DNA of 64,000 nucleotides, taken from NCBI RefSeq assembly GCF_001593005.1, contig NZ_LQZQ01000004.1:124001-188000 (forward strand), given 5' to 3'. The notes under the pieces are model-generated. The model had not been told where the DNA came from. It did no database searches and worked only from the letters and a program-made list of their open reading frames with translations. A program made the position numbers and the translations under genes. Below, piece after piece: positions 9,695 through 19,365 of the stretch (position 1 is the stretch's first letter; every line of letters starts with the position of its first letter). The stretch is from Roseivirga ehrenbergii (GTDB lineage: Bacteria > Bacteroidota > Bacteroidia > Cytophagales > Cyclobacteriaceae).

Positions 9695-10077
9695 TTGAAC
9701 TCAGAGCGTTTTCTTATGTAATCATTCTCATCAAACTCATCGGAGGCGAGCCCAATCATTATGGCGTTTTTACTGAAAATCATTCGCCCCCACCACATGG
9801 GTGGAATATAAAGCGCTTTATCTGCCCTATCTAAAGTGCAATTGAATAGGTCACCTTTTTTAGATTCTAGCAAAACTTCAACTTTACCCTTGATAGCAAC
9901 AATAACCTGCTCACCGGTTTTATGAGCATGGTCCCCCCTTACTTGCTGTTCTGGCAAATCGTATAGCCAATACACACGTTTTATTTCAAAAGGAATGCTT
10001 TTCAATTCTTCTAAATAAGTAAGGTTTCCCCTCAAATCGGGTTTCGAATCGAATGTATACACTTCAGGTTTTTTCAC
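9691..10077 (-). CDS. WxcM/FdtA-like dTDP-sugar 3,4-ketoisomerase
   Basis: Small cupin of 128 residues. RVYWLYDLPEQQVRGDHAHK (motif RGDHAHK at 47-53) followed by EQVIVAIKG and IPPMWWGRM is the signature of FdtA/QdtA/WxcM proteins, which convert dTDP-4-keto-6-deoxyglucose to the 3-keto isomer for 3-amino sugars such as Fuc3NAc or Qui3NAc. The start is GTG (MKKPEVYTF). It is the first gene of a four-gene overlapping operon, divergent from the EamA transporter. The expected aminotransferase is not in this operon, so the complete sugar pathway cannot be read here. Confidence 0.85.
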   Translation of the reverse strand: MKKPEVYTFDSKPDLRGNLTYLEELKSIPFEIKRVYWLYDLPEQQVRGDHAHKTGEQVIVAIKGKVEVLLESKKGDLFNCTLDRADKALYIPPMWWGRMIFSKNAIMIGLASDEFDENDYIRKRSEFK

Positions 10078-10118
10078 GGCAGTTATTTAATCACTAAAGT
10101 AACAATTAATCTATTCTG

Positions 10119-10126
10119 TATCTTCG
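10119..10126 (+). promoter_or_regulatory. -7 box of EamA transporter gene
   Basis: TATCTTCG differs from the Bacteroidota -7 consensus TAnnTTTG at one base and ends 6 bases before the ATG. This predicts a leaderless or nearly leaderless transcript. No clear -33 element was found. Confidence 0.45.
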
Positions 10127-10132
10127 CGCGCT

Positions 10133-11005
10133 ATGCTTTACCTTTTACTCGCAATACTTGGCAATGTTGCCGTTTTTCTTTCCTTTAGATCGTTTACACG
10201 ATATAAAATCAACACCTTTCCTGCCATTGTTACCAATTACTTGATTTGTGTAATTACAGGAAGTATTTATGTGGGCTTTGGGCATATAAAATCCAACATC
10301 GCTTTCGATCAACCTTGGTTCTATAGCGCTTCGGCATTAGGGCTATTGTTTATAGGCACATTTTACCTGATGGCCTTAACCACCCAGTTAAGAGGTGTTG
10401 CTGTGGCCACAGTGGCCAGTAAAATGTCCTTGGCCATTCCAGTTTTGTTTAGTCTATTTATTCTGAAAATAGGAACTTCTGAACTAGGCCCATGGAACTA
10501 CATTGGTATCGTTACCGCCTTTGTAGCCATCTTTTTGGTATCGAAGAAAAAGGTTTCATTAGAGATAAAAGAGCCATTACCCCTTGGCTATGTAGCCTTA
10601 CCTTTTGCTGTTTTTTTACTGGGCGGGGCATTAGACACTTGGCTAAACTACGCCAGCGAAAACTTGATTGAATCGCACATTGAAGGCATTTACCCTATCA
10701 TTACTTTCGGTACAGCTTTCCTTATTGGTAGCATTGTAATTTTGGTGCGTGAAATTAAAGTGCGTAAAAAAGACATTTTAGGAGGTCTCTACTTAGGCAT
10801 ACCGAATTACTTTTCAATTTACTTTCAAATCAAAGCACTTTCTGCTTTCGACAATAATGGTGCAATTCTTTACCCTGTACTGAACATCGGAATCATCATT
10901 GCTTCCACAGTTTTCGCAGCCTTTATTTTTAGAGAATACCCGAGCAAGCTGAATATTATAGGAATAGCACTTGCCATTGCAGCACTTATTCTCATCAGCA
11001 TGTAA
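10133..11005 (+). CDS. EamA/DMT-family membrane transporter
   Basis: 290 residues made almost wholly of hydrophobic helices (about ten), from YLLLAILGNVAVFLSF to the C-terminal IGIALAIAALILISM. This fits the drug/metabolite transporter superfamily of small EamA-like exporters. The substrate is unknown. The two halves look like the usual internal duplication, with the second half beginning near ALPFAVFLLGGALDTW. It stands alone, divergent from the polysaccharide operon and convergent with floA, with a shared terminator downstream. Confidence 0.75.
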   Translation: MLYLLLAILGNVAVFLSFRSFTRYKINTFPAIVTNYLICVITGSIYVGFGHIKSNIAFDQPWFYSASALGLLFIGTFYLMALTTQLRGVAVATVASKMSLAIPVLFSLFILKIGTSELGPWNYIGIVTAFVAIFLVSKKKVSLEIKEPLPLGYVALPFAVFLLGGALDTWLNYASENLIESHIEGIYPIITFGTAFLIGSIVILVREIKVRKKDILGGLYLGIPNYFSIYFQIKALSAFDNNGAILYPVLNIGIIIASTVFAAFIFREYPSKLNIIGIALAIAALILISM

Positions 11006-11010
11006 AACAA

Positions 11011-11038
11011 AAAAAGGCCGCCTTTGCAGACAGCCTTT
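11011..11038. terminator. Bidirectional terminator between EamA gene and floA
   Basis: AAAAGGC / GCCTTTT stem between two convergent genes, flanked by an A-run on the left and T-run on the right, so it can act in both directions. Confidence 0.6.
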
Positions 11039-11061
11039 TGAAGTTCTCCCGAGGAAGATTA

Positions 11062-12066
11062 TTATTTTTTATCCTTGTCGTCAGACTTTCTTCTTGAAGT
11101 CGATTTTTGCTCTGGATTAGCAATGGATTCTCTCATGTCGGTATCGGCCTGAATGTTCTCCATTTTATAATAATCCATCACTCCCAAACGACCACTTCTG
11201 AAAGCTTCGGCCAATGCTTTAGGTACTTCTGCTTCTGCTTCAATTACCTTAGCTCTTGCCTCTTGCGACTTGGCTTTCATTTCTTGTTCTTGAGCAACGG
11301 CCATTGCACGTCTTTCTTCCGCCTTAGCTTCGGCTACTTTCAAGTCGGCTTGCGCTTGGTCAGTTTGAAGTATCGCACCAATGTTCACCCCTACATCTAC
11401 ATCTGCAATGTCAATAGAAAGAATTTCGAATGCCGTTCCCGCATCCAAACCACGGCTTAGTACTAGTTTCGAAATTTTATCTGGGTTGGCTAATACTTCT
11501 TTATGAGAAGCAGCAGAACCAATTGAAGTTACAATACCTTCACCAACTCTGGCAAGAATAGTGTCTTCACCAGCTCCCCCAACTAATTGCTGAATGTTAG
11601 CACGAACTGTTACTCTTGCCACAGCAACCAACTGAATACCATCGGCAGCCACAGCAGCTACTTTAGGTGTAGTGATTACTTTTGGGTTTACTGAAATCTG
11701 TACTGCTTCAAATACATCTCTACCCGCAAGATCAATTGCTGTAGCTTGTTTAAAGCCTAAAGTGATATTTGCTTTGTCGGCAGAAATAAGTGCTTTAATT
11801 ACGGAAGGAACATGACCGCCTGCTAGGTAATGCGTTTCAAGTTCAGTAGTAGTAAGCTCCAAACCCGCTTTTGTAGCCGTAATCATAGCGTCTACCACAA
11901 TTCTTGGTGGTACTTTTCTAATACGCATGAACACAAGTTCAAGCAAGCCTACCTTAACATTCGAAAACCTAGCCGTAATCCATAGATTGACCGGTACGAA
12001 ATAGAAAAAAGCAAAAAACAGAATTATACCGGCTCCAATGGCAACCAGCGTTATGTATTCATTCAT
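11062..12066 (-). CDS. floA: Flotillin-like protein FloA
   Basis: Membrane scaffold of the flotillin/SPFH group thought to organise functional membrane microdomains. One N-terminal hydrophobic hairpin ([25 protein letters not shown]) is followed by the conserved core ([46 protein letters not shown]) and an Ala/Glu-rich coiled-coil segment ([23 protein letters not shown]). The C-terminus is short, basic and Lys/Asp-rich. The 334 residues match bacterial FloA/YqfA. The upstream NfeD gene ends two bases before it, the standard NfeD-flotillin pairing. Confidence 0.95.
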   Translation of the reverse strand: MNEYITLVAIGAGIILFFAFFYFVPVNLWITARFSNVKVGLLELVFMRIRKVPPRIVVDAMITATKAGLELTTTELETHYLAGGHVPSVIKALISADKANITLGFKQATAIDLAGRDVFEAVQISVNPKVITTPKVAAVAADGIQLVAVARVTVRANIQQLVGGAGEDTILARVGEGIVTSIGSAASHKEVLANPDKISKLVLSRGLDAGTAFEILSIDIADVDVGVNIGAILQTDQAQADLKVAEAKAEERRAMAVAQEQEMKAKSQEARAKVIEAEAEVPKALAEAFRSGRLGVMDYYKMENIQADTDMRESIANPEQKSTSRRKSDDKDKK

Positions 12067-12068
12067 AT

Positions 12069-12542
12069 CTAATTATTTATTCGTTCAACTGTAATTCTAT
12101 TCCCTAGAACTTTAATGATTTCAATTCTACTACCTGATTCAATGTGAGAACCCATGGAAACTACTTCGTAACTTTTATCTCCAAACTCTCCTTTGCCAAC
12201 AGGCTTTAAATCAGAAATTGCAATTCCTTCCATCCCAACTTCCAGGCCCAAGGAGTAGCCCTCATTGAATTTACCCTTGTTGGTGTCTTTGAGTGAAAAC
12301 CGATCCCAGGATTTCGATTTAAAGCTAAAATAAATGGCCACCACCGAAATAAGAAAAGAGCCCACAAGCATATAGTTACCTGCTAAAGCACCGTGTTTCT
12401 CATAGGTAAGGTAAATCCCCGCGCATGTAAGGGCAAAACCAACCACGCCTACTACGGTAGTACCCGGTACAAAGAGCAATTCTATATAAATTAGAATCAA
12501 CCCAATGATCACCAATAAAATAATAGCAATCCACTCTCCCAT
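12069..12542 (-). CDS. NfeD-family membrane protein
   Basis: 157 residues: membrane helices in the first half ([59 protein letters not shown]), then a small C-terminal beta domain ([51 protein letters not shown]) typical of the NfeD OB fold. The short form lacks the ClpP-like protease domain. It lies directly upstream of floA and probably works with it at the membrane. The 47-bp gap after proS suggests possible co-transcription with the synthetase. Confidence 0.9.
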   Translation of the reverse strand: MGEWIAIILLVIIGLILIYIELLFVPGTTVVGVVGFALTCAGIYLTYEKHGALAGNYMLVGSFLISVVAIYFSFKSKSWDRFSLKDTNKGKFNEGYSLGLEVGMEGIAISDLKPVGKGEFGDKSYEVVSMGSHIESGSRIEIIKVLGNRITVERINN

Positions 12543-12589
12543 TTGCTCAGCTTTTTAAACTTGTCCGAATATACTATTTATTAGTAATA

Positions 12590-14068
12590 TCAGTACGCTT
12601 TTGCAAAAAGTACTCGGCCAGCAGATGGTTTTCCAGAGTAGATACAAACTCCAGCTTCTTCTTTTCTATCTAAAGGAATACAACGTATGGTTGCTTTAGT
12701 CTCTGTTTTAATCTTGTCTTCAGTTTCGGCTGTACCATCCCAATGAGCAGAAACAAAACCTCCCTGTCCATCAATGACTTTTTTGAAATCATCATAAGTA
12801 TCCACCTCAGTAGTATTTTCTGCTCTGAAATCGAATGCTTTTTGATAAATAGAATTTTGAATCTCGTCTAATAAAGCTTCTACTTTGTCAGCCAAGTTGC
12901 CTTCTAAGCTAAAAAGCTCCTTGACACCTGTGTCTCTTCGGGCAATTTCAACAGTGTTGTTCTCTAAATCTTTTGGTCCAATAGCCAACCTTACCGGCAC
13001 TCCTTTTAATTCCCATTCGGCAAATTTGAAACCTGGCTTGTAAGTGTCACGGTTATCGAATTTCACAGAAATACCTTTGGCTTTCAAACCTTTGGTAAGC
13101 TCGGCTACTTTATCAGAAATGGTTTGAAGCTGCTCTTCTCCTTTATATATAGGCACAATCACCACCTGAATAGGCGCCAATTTTGGAGGAAGCACCAAGC
13201 CTTGATCATCTGAATGCGCCATAATCAACGCTCCGATCAACCTTGTACTTACACCCCAGGAAGTTCCCCAAACGAAATCTTGTACTCCTTCTTTATTCGT
13301 GAATTTCACATCGAAAGCCTTTGCGAAATTCTGACCTAAAAAGTGGGAAGTTCCCGCTTGAAGCGCTTTTCCGTCTTGCATCAAAGCTTCGATACAATAG
13401 GTTTCCACAGCACCTGCAAATCTTTCGCTTTCTGATTTTATTCCTTTTACCACTGGCATGGCCATATAATTCTCAGCGAACTCAGCATAGACATTCATCA
13501 TTTGCACAGATTCGTCTATGGCTTCTTGCTTAGTAGCATGTGCGGTATGCCCTTCTTGCCAAAGAAATTCGGCAGTTCTTAAGAAAAGACGAGTTCGCAT
13601 TTCCCAGCGAACCACGTTGGCCCATTGGTTTATGAGTAGAGGCAAATCTCTGTAAGATTGCACCCAGTTCTTATAAGTGTTCCAAATTACTGTTTCTGAA
13701 GTTGGCCTAACAATAAGCTCTTCCTCCAATTTAGCATCAGGATCGACTACAACTCCCTTTCCGTCAGGGTCGTTCATCAAACGATAATGAGTGACTACGG
13801 CACATTCCTTAGCAAACCCCTCTACATGGTCAGCTTCCTTACTTAGGTATGATTTTGGAATGAAAAGAGGAAAGTACGCATTCACATGCCCAGTCTCTTT
13901 AAACATTCGGTCAATTTCTGCCTGCATTTTCTCCCAGATGGAAAAGCCATAGGGTTTGATTACCATGCAACCACGAACAGGTGAATTTTCAGCTAAATCT
14001 GCTTTTTTCACCAGCTCATTGTACCACAACGAGTAATCTTCACTTCTTTTTGGTAATCCTTTGCTCAT
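12590..14068 (-). CDS. proS: Prolyl-tRNA synthetase (archaeal/eukaryotic type)
   Basis: Charges tRNA-Pro with proline. At 492 residues it lacks the ~180-residue editing insertion of the E. coli type. It begins [21 protein letters not shown], with class II motif 2 around [24 protein letters not shown] and motif 3 near [26 protein letters not shown]. The C-terminus CIPLDR...[18 protein letters not shown] is the zinc-type tail of ProS type 3. The ATG lies about 50 bases downstream of a perfect -7 box. It is followed by nfeD-floA on the same strand. Confidence 0.97.
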   Translation of the reverse strand: MSKGLPKRSEDYSLWYNELVKKADLAENSPVRGCMVIKPYGFSIWEKMQAEIDRMFKETGHVNAYFPLFIPKSYLSKEADHVEGFAKECAVVTHYRLMNDPDGKGVVVDPDAKLEEELIVRPTSETVIWNTYKNWVQSYRDLPLLINQWANVVRWEMRTRLFLRTAEFLWQEGHTAHATKQEAIDESVQMMNVYAEFAENYMAMPVVKGIKSESERFAGAVETYCIEALMQDGKALQAGTSHFLGQNFAKAFDVKFTNKEGVQDFVWGTSWGVSTRLIGALIMAHSDDQGLVLPPKLAPIQVVIVPIYKGEEQLQTISDKVAELTKGLKAKGISVKFDNRDTYKPGFKFAEWELKGVPVRLAIGPKDLENNTVEIARRDTGVKELFSLEGNLADKVEALLDEIQNSIYQKAFDFRAENTTEVDTYDDFKKVIDGQGGFVSAHWDGTAETEDKIKTETKATIRCIPLDRKEEAGVCIYSGKPSAGRVLFAKAY

Positions 14069-14121
14069 ATCAGTTGTTTGGTATGAATCTTGTTTGTTAA
14101 TGGTTGTTAAAATAGTTGATA

Positions 14122-14129
14122 CAAAGATA
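14122..14129 (-). promoter_or_regulatory. -7 box of proS
   Basis: TATCTTTG on the minus strand is a perfect TAnnTTTG match. It predicts a 5' leader of about 45-50 bases. A possible -33 element (TTGG) lies about 22 bases upstream. Confidence 0.6.
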
Positions 14130-14187
14130 TATCATTCGATTATTTTATCGACCAATTTTGATAAATACACGTTAACATAAAAAAGCC

Positions 14188-14194
14188 AAGGAGG
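14188..14194 (+). promoter_or_regulatory. Strong Shine-Dalgarno site
   Basis: AAGGAGG lies seven bases before the ATG of the Ser/Arg-rich lipoprotein gene. A full SD is unusual in this phylum and fixes the start. Confidence 0.7.
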
Positions 14195-14201
14195 AAACAT
14201 C

Positions 14202-15701
14202 ATGAAAAGACGAGACTACATCCGGATATTAATGGCACCACTCAGTATGCTTACGGTGTTTGCATGCTCACCAAACCAATTTCAATCTACCCAAGAGTAT
14301 GATGATGTATACTTTACATCAGCAGACAGAACAAGCAAACCAACGATTATTGAATCGACAAAAGAAATTGAGTCTTCTAACGAAAAAGCATTTTCGCTGG
14401 GTGACTATTCAAGCGAATCGATAGACCCCTCTTTGGTAAGTAAATACAATAATAGCCAGGACGGAGAAGTAGTCTATTTTGAAGAAGGCCCTCTAGTAAC
14501 CAAAGCCAGCGAGCTGAACTATGATGATTTCGTTTATGATTACGAAAATGAAAATCTAGCCTATTACGAACTTCCTTTGGATTGGAACACAGACTGGGAT
14601 AAATGGAGTTTCAATAAATTAATGGCAAATGATTTTCAGTTCCAGTTGGCTTGGTATGAACAATACTATTTAAACCGTGATTTCAGAATGAACAACTACC
14701 TATCAGGTAGATATGGTAGCAGGAGAAACGGAGGAACAGTACCGAGAGTTGGTCTAGATTTATTTGGAGCAAGTTCGTTTTACCCTGGTTTCGGTGTAAG
14801 TATGTCTTTTGTAAGTTTAAATAACTTCTACGGTCCATCTAATCTATTTTGGTCACCAATTTATGATCCATTCTGGACTTATGGCGGTTTTTACTCACCA
14901 TACTATACCGCGTTTAGTTATGGCCGCCCCTATCCACGATATGGTTGGGATAGATGGAACAGATACTCACCTTACTATAGCTACAACAGGTATTACACCA
15001 GTAATTATTACTACAACAATGAGGGAAGTCTAGTAAATAGAGATGGTAGAGATGTTACCAGAGGTGCTAGAATATCATCAACTTCTGTAAGTAGTGTAAG
15101 AACTGATGCTGTAAATGGTTCAACTCCAAATACACGTTCGGCTAGATATGCTAGTGATTTAGGTGCTAGAGGATCTAGAGCTGGTGGTTCTACTGATGGC
15201 TATCAAGTAATTGGAGGAAGAAATAGTTCTACAGCTACTACAGCTGGCAATACTAGAAGTTCAAGGGTTAATACCAATGCTTATCAGTTTTCTAACGACA
15301 GTCGATTAACACGTTCAAACGTAGTAAGAAGCAGCACAGCTAGAAGTAGCAGAAGCACTTCAACTACTTCTCGTGTGACTTCAGGTAGAAGCAGTTCTTC
15401 AAGTAGTAACTTATTTAGCAGATCAAGTTCTACAAGATCGGCAACACCTACTTACAGCCGATCTTCAAGCAGTAGCAGAAGTTCTGGTGTGTCGAGCAGT
15501 AGGTCTTCCTCAAGCTCATCAAGAAGCAGCGGAGTTTCTTCTAGTAGAAGTAGCAGTTCTTCTTCGAGCAGATCATCGGGAACAGTGAGTAGTTCTTCTT
15601 CACGAAGTTCTAGCTCTAGCAGCCGCTCTGGAAATACCAGCAGTTCTAGCTCATCAAGAAGTAGTAGTAACAGTTCATCAAGAAGCGGAAGAGGTAATTA
15701 A
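14202..15701 (+). CDS. Ser/Arg-rich surface lipoprotein, function unknown
   Basis: 499 residues. MKRRDYIRILMAPLSMLTVFAC gives a lipoprotein signal with lipid-modified Cys22. Next comes an acidic region (EYDDVYFTSADR), then a Tyr/Trp/Asn-rich middle (PFWTYGGFYSPYYTAF, SYNRYYTSNYYYNN), and from about residue 290 to the end a low-complexity tail of Ser runs broken by Arg (RSSSSSRSSG repeated). The tail is basic and probably disordered. I recognise no enzyme domain. The gene has a strong SD and is followed 25 bases later by a FadL-like porin gene, suggesting an outer-envelope operon. The role may be structural or adhesive; that is inference. Confidence 0.8.
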   Translation: MKRRDYIRILMAPLSMLTVFACSPNQFQSTQEYDDVYFTSADRTSKPTIIESTKEIESSNEKAFSLGDYSSESIDPSLVSKYNNSQDGEVVYFEEGPLVTKASELNYDDFVYDYENENLAYYELPLDWNTDWDKWSFNKLMANDFQFQLAWYEQYYLNRDFRMNNYLSGRYGSRRNGGTVPRVGLDLFGASSFYPGFGVSMSFVSLNNFYGPSNLFWSPIYDPFWTYGGFYSPYYTAFSYGRPYPRYGWDRWNRYSPYYSYNRYYTSNYYYNNEGSLVNRDGRDVTRGARISSTSVSSVRTDAVNGSTPNTRSARYASDLGARGSRAGGSTDGYQVIGGRNSSTATTAGNTRSSRVNTNAYQFSNDSRLTRSNVVRSSTARSSRSTSTTSRVTSGRSSSSSSNLFSRSSSTRSATPTYSRSSSSSRSSGVSSSRSSSSSSRSSGVSSSRSSSSSSSRSSGTVSSSSSRSSSSSSRSGNTSSSSSSRSSSNSSSRSGRGN

Positions 15702-15726
15702 TACAACTCACAAAAACTCACAAAAT

Positions 15727-17265
15727 ATGAAACTTGGAATAAAGCTTATTATGATAAGCCTGGGCGTGGTTTGCCTATTTCAAACCTCTCAGGCACAAAT
15801 TCAACAAGGCTCTTTTGGTTATTATAATGATGCCTTAAGGTATAGTCAATTACAAAACTTTGGAACTGCGAGGTTTTCAGCATTAGCAGGTTCTGGTTCG
15901 GCACTTGGTGGAGACATTAGCTCTGCTATTTACAACCCCGCTGGGCTTGGTGTTTTCAATAGATCTCAATTCACCTTTACCCCTAGTTTTTCAACTTTAC
16001 AAACAGAGGGAAACTCGTTTGGCACTATTAATAAGGATGAAGCCACCAAATTCACCATTGCTAATTTAGGCGTAGTGATCAATTTCAATAAAGGAGATCT
16101 TGTTCCTGGAACATTTAGAGGAGGATCATTGGCCGTTACTTACAATAGAATTAACGACTTTAATCGAAATGTACTGTCCAGCGGATTCAACGGCAACAAC
16201 TCCATTATTGATAATATGCTCCAGCAGGCCGATGGCTTTTTTCCAGAAGAGCTTAATGGAATAGCTCAAACTGGATACGACCATTATATTATCAACCCTG
16301 ACCCGAATGATGAAACACTCTATCATTCTCCCGTTTTAGGTTTTCCCACACAAACAGAAACTCTTAGAACCAAAGGCTATACCGATCAAGTGAATATTGC
16401 CTACGGAACCAATTTTGACGACAAAATGTATTTAGGTGCTGGAATGGGAATTACCTCTTCTAGCTACACGAATAGTAGAATTTATACTGAAAGCTTTACC
16501 AACGAACCGCTTAAATCTTTTGCCATAGATGAAAGACTAGAATTGAATGGAACGGGTGTAAACTTCAATATTGGCGCAATTATTCGTCCTATGGATGCTT
16601 TGAGAGTGGGCTTATCTTACACATCTCCTACCTACAACAACTTTAATGAAGAGGGAGACAATATTTACGTTTCGGACTGGAACAATTACGATGTTTCAAA
16701 TTTTAGAGATAACCAAGGCAACCGCATCATTTTGGAAGACACTGTTCTGAACAGATTAGAAACCGCAACGGACATATTTGTTTCTACTTTCAATTTAAGG
16801 ACACCTTCAAAACTGAATGCTGGCTTGGCCTTTTTCTTCAATAAAAACGGATTTATCACAGCCGATATCGAGCATTTGAATTACGCTAACGCCAATATTT
16901 CATCGAATGATTTCTTTACTGGGCCTGACAATGCCACCATTGAAAATATTTACAATTCTGTAACCAACATTAAATTAGGTGGAGAATACCGCTACGAGAT
17001 GTTTAGGTTTAGGCTAGGTTATGCAAACTATGGCGACCCATATAAAAGTAATTTTGACGGAGTAGAATTAGATAGATCGAGAAAGATTGTTTCCGGTGGT
17101 TTAGGAATTAACATGGGGAAATACTTCTTCGATTTAGCTCTAGTAAACACCAAATATGATCAATCATTTAGAAGCTATAGGATGGCCGTGCTCGAAGATT
17201 CTCCATTGACAATCATTAAGCACAATTTTACAAATGCAAAACTGACTTTTGGATTGAATTTCTAA
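15727..17265 (+). CDS. OmpP1/FadL-family outer-membrane transport protein
   Basis: Predicted outer-membrane beta-barrel of 512 residues. The signal peptide MKLGIKLIMISLGVVCLF...SQAQ is followed by ARFSALAGSGSALGGDISSAIYNPAGL, whose NPAGL box is characteristic of FadL/TodX channels that admit hydrophobic compounds. The rest alternates amphipathic strands and ends in ...AKLTFGLNF with a terminal Phe, as outer-membrane barrels do. The substrate is unknown; databases often name such proteins hemin receptor. It is probably co-transcribed with the preceding lipoprotein. Confidence 0.85.
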   Translation: MKLGIKLIMISLGVVCLFQTSQAQIQQGSFGYYNDALRYSQLQNFGTARFSALAGSGSALGGDISSAIYNPAGLGVFNRSQFTFTPSFSTLQTEGNSFGTINKDEATKFTIANLGVVINFNKGDLVPGTFRGGSLAVTYNRINDFNRNVLSSGFNGNNSIIDNMLQQADGFFPEELNGIAQTGYDHYIINPDPNDETLYHSPVLGFPTQTETLRTKGYTDQVNIAYGTNFDDKMYLGAGMGITSSSYTNSRIYTESFTNEPLKSFAIDERLELNGTGVNFNIGAIIRPMDALRVGLSYTSPTYNNFNEEGDNIYVSDWNNYDVSNFRDNQGNRIILEDTVLNRLETATDIFVSTFNLRTPSKLNAGLAFFFNKNGFITADIEHLNYANANISSNDFFTGPDNATIENIYNSVTNIKLGGEYRYEMFRFRLGYANYGDPYKSNFDGVELDRSRKIVSGGLGINMGKYFFDLALVNTKYDQSFRSYRMAVLEDSPLTIIKHNFTNAKLTFGLNF

Positions 17266-17278
17266 AACCTAGTTTTAG

Positions 17279-17797
17279 CTAAGACTTTAAATACGAGATG
17301 ACTTTATCCAGTGTGATTCTGTTGTCTCGTATTTTTATTTTGGCCTCATTATAAAAAGAGAGTCTTCTTTCGGCCAAATCACGCACTTCCTGAATCAAAT
17401 CTTGCTGATCGTAACTTTTAAAAAGGGGCCTTTTTTCAACGCCTTGATCCAATATTCTCAAGGCTAAATCTCCAGGACTAACATCTAAAAATATCGTGGT
17501 TCCCATTTCATTCATGTGGTCCATATTGAAATGGAAACAAGGTGCTCCTCCACCGGTAGCCATCACAAATTGTTCATTGGCAGAACCTAGATTTCTGAGT
17601 GTCTCCTTTTCTTTAATTCTGAAGTTCCCCTCTCCTTGAAAATCGAAGTATTCGGGAATGGACTGCCCCACCACCTTAACAATTTCAGCGTCCAAGTCCA
17701 TAAACTGGACACCTAAATGTTCGGCCAATTGTTTTCCAATTGTAGTTTTACCCGAGGCTGGCAAGCCCACTAAATAAATCCTGCCGATTTGATTCAT
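17279..17797 (-). CDS. aroK: Shikimate kinase
   Basis: Phosphorylates shikimate to shikimate-3-phosphate, the step between AroE and AroA. Walker A GLPASGKTT at residues 11-19, shikimate-binding DLDAEI near 36, and the ATGGGAPC glycine-rich loop near 80 are all present, with RPLF in the lid region. Length 172 is standard. The start overlaps the preceding stop by one base (TAATG). It is the last gene of a three-gene unit, away from the aro genes near 49-54 kb. Confidence 0.95.
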   Translation of the reverse strand: MNQIGRIYLVGLPASGKTTIGKQLAEHLGVQFMDLDAEIVKVVGQSIPEYFDFQGEGNFRIKEKETLRNLGSANEQFVMATGGGAPCFHFNMDHMNEMGTTIFLDVSPGDLALRILDQGVEKRPLFKSYDQQDLIQEVRDLAERRLSFYNEAKIKIRDNRITLDKVISYLKS

Positions 17798-18789
17798 TAT
17801 CTAAAATTAGACATTAAATCACTGGCCGATGGAATATCGTTGTAATGCCATTTCTTTAAGATTGTTCCGTTTTCTATCAGCACTAAACCCGGGTTTGAGC
17901 GTACCATAGTTTTGAGCAAAGTAGCATCGGAATACACATAAGGAATAGCCAATTGAACACTATGCCTTAACTCTTCAAACTGTTCACCAGAAGAAGCTGT
18001 TACTGCAATTGCCTCCACTTGATTTCCTAAAGCACTAATCAATGAGTTTAAATCAAGGTATGAATCCGCATCGGTTTTGTTCGCTTCGTGAATTACCACC
18101 AATAACTTTCTTCCTGTCAGAATATTTTGTGTTTCGTCTGCCGTATCGCTCCACATGGCAAAATTAGTGATTTTAGGCACCTCATTTGGGTCATTTCCGG
18201 GGGGCAGCATTTCGGTAGGAATATGGGTTCCTTCCTTATAAGCTCTGAAATCGATAAAAGGTAAATGAGCAATGGCCAAGAATGAAATCACCAAGCAAAA
18301 CACAAGCGTTCCTGCCAAAGCAATTGACTTAGTTTTAATGCCAGCTGTAAGTTCTTCTCTCTTCCGATTAATAAATAGCACCAGTATTAAAACCAAGAGA
18401 ATGATGTCTTTAGTAAACGACTCCCATGGCGTAAGTTTAATGGCATCACCAAAACAACCGCAGTCGGTTACTTTATTGAAATAGGCCGAATAGAAAGTAA
18501 GGAAGGTGAAAAACACAATCATGGCCAAGAGCAACTTGGTTACGATTTGCGGCTTATACCTCAACAAGACTGCTAATCCCAGCACTATTTCCAAAGTAGA
18601 AAGCAGTACCGAAAGGAATAATGCAGCTGGTTTTAGTGCATCAAAAAATGGAGCAATATCCACTGAAAAAACGGTGAAATATTCTTCCAATTTAATCTGC
18701 GTCCCTACAGGATCGTTAATCTTAATAAGACCAGAGAAAATAAAAAGTCCTCCAACCAAATACCTTGAAATCGAGGTTAATAGCTTCAT
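17797..18789 (-). CDS. DoxX-family membrane protein with C-terminal thioredoxin-like region (BT_3928 type)
   Basis: 330 residues if started at MKLLTSISRYLVG. I chose this start because its ATG overlaps the upstream DUF1599 stop as ATGA; the open frame continues 10 codons further up. Four N-terminal helices (RYLVGGLFIFSGLIKINDPVG, PAALFLSVLLSTLEIVLGLAVLL, LLAMIVFFTFLTFYSAY, DIILLVLILVLFI) resemble DoxX/MauE, with a conserved CGCFG after helix 3. A further helix leads to a periplasmic domain with KLLVVIHEANKTDADSYLDL, like a thioredoxin fold without CxxC. Such genes are common next to DUF1599 in Bacteroidota. Function is not established. Confidence 0.75.
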   Translation of the reverse strand: MKLLTSISRYLVGGLFIFSGLIKINDPVGTQIKLEEYFTVFSVDIAPFFDALKPAALFLSVLLSTLEIVLGLAVLLRYKPQIVTKLLLAMIVFFTFLTFYSAYFNKVTDCGCFGDAIKLTPWESFTKDIILLVLILVLFINRKREELTAGIKTKSIALAGTLVFCLVISFLAIAHLPFIDFRAYKEGTHIPTEMLPPGNDPNEVPKITNFAMWSDTADETQNILTGRKLLVVIHEANKTDADSYLDLNSLISALGNQVEAIAVTASSGEQFEELRHSVQLAIPYVYSDATLLKTMVRSNPGLVLIENGTILKKWHYNDIPSASDLMSNFR

Positions 18790-19334
18790 GATTTTGAAAA
18801 TTTCATTAAGATCAAGCAAAACACTGCGTAGTTGATCATGTCTTGATAATTGGCATCAATTCCTTCAGAAATGATGGTTTGCCCTTGGTTGTCTTCAATC
18901 TGCTTCACGCGGAGCAATTTCATCAGAATAATATCCGTCATAGAACTCACCCGCATGTCGCGCCAAGCTTCACCATAATCGTGATTTTTATTCATCAACA
19001 GATTAAAAGTGCTTTCTACTTTTTGGTCGTACAAAGGCTCAAGGGTTTCCACTTCCATTTCGAAGGGGTCATCTTCGCTCAACTCCATCTGGATCAACGC
19101 AATAATGCAGTAATTGATAATGCCAATAAACTCTCCAGCAATATCATCGTCAACCTTCTGATTTCCTTTATTCTGAATAGATTGAATGCGCTTGGCCTTG
19201 ATAAAAATCTGATCCGTAATAGAAGGCAGCCTGAGTATTCTCCATGCCGTTCCGTAATCTTTGGTCTTCTTCAGAAATATGTCTTTACAGGCCTCTATAA
19301 CTTGCTTATATTCGCCTACCGTTTGCTCCTTCAA
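18786..19334 (-). CDS. DUF1599 protein (duplicated DYGxAW domain)
   Basis: 182 residues made of two copies of one domain. DYGTAWR at 26-32 and DYGEAWR at 119-125 occupy equivalent places, each followed by a helix with a KxxR pattern (KAKRIQSI, KLLRVKQI) and a C-terminal INY(C/A) helix. This is DUF1599, suspected to act on nucleotides because related domains occur in phage nucleotide-modification loci; that is family lore, not shown here. The only start compatible with the conserved N-terminus is TTG. It is divergent from folP, and translation of the DoxX gene is coupled to its stop. Confidence 0.8.
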   Translation of the reverse strand: MKEQTVGEYKQVIEACKDIFLKKTKDYGTAWRILRLPSITDQIFIKAKRIQSIQNKGNQKVDDDIAGEFIGIINYCIIALIQMELSEDDPFEMEVETLEPLYDQKVESTFNLLMNKNHDYGEAWRDMRVSSMTDIILMKLLRVKQIEDNQGQTIISEGIDANYQDMINYAVFCLILMKFSKS

Positions 19335-19365
19335 GTTGAGTGATTTTAATTGCTAAAGGGAATTT

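Noticed and set aside
18843-19343. 166-codon + strand frame opposite DUF1599
   Set aside because: DUF1599 has duplicated conserved motifs; the opposite frame is an antisense shadow.
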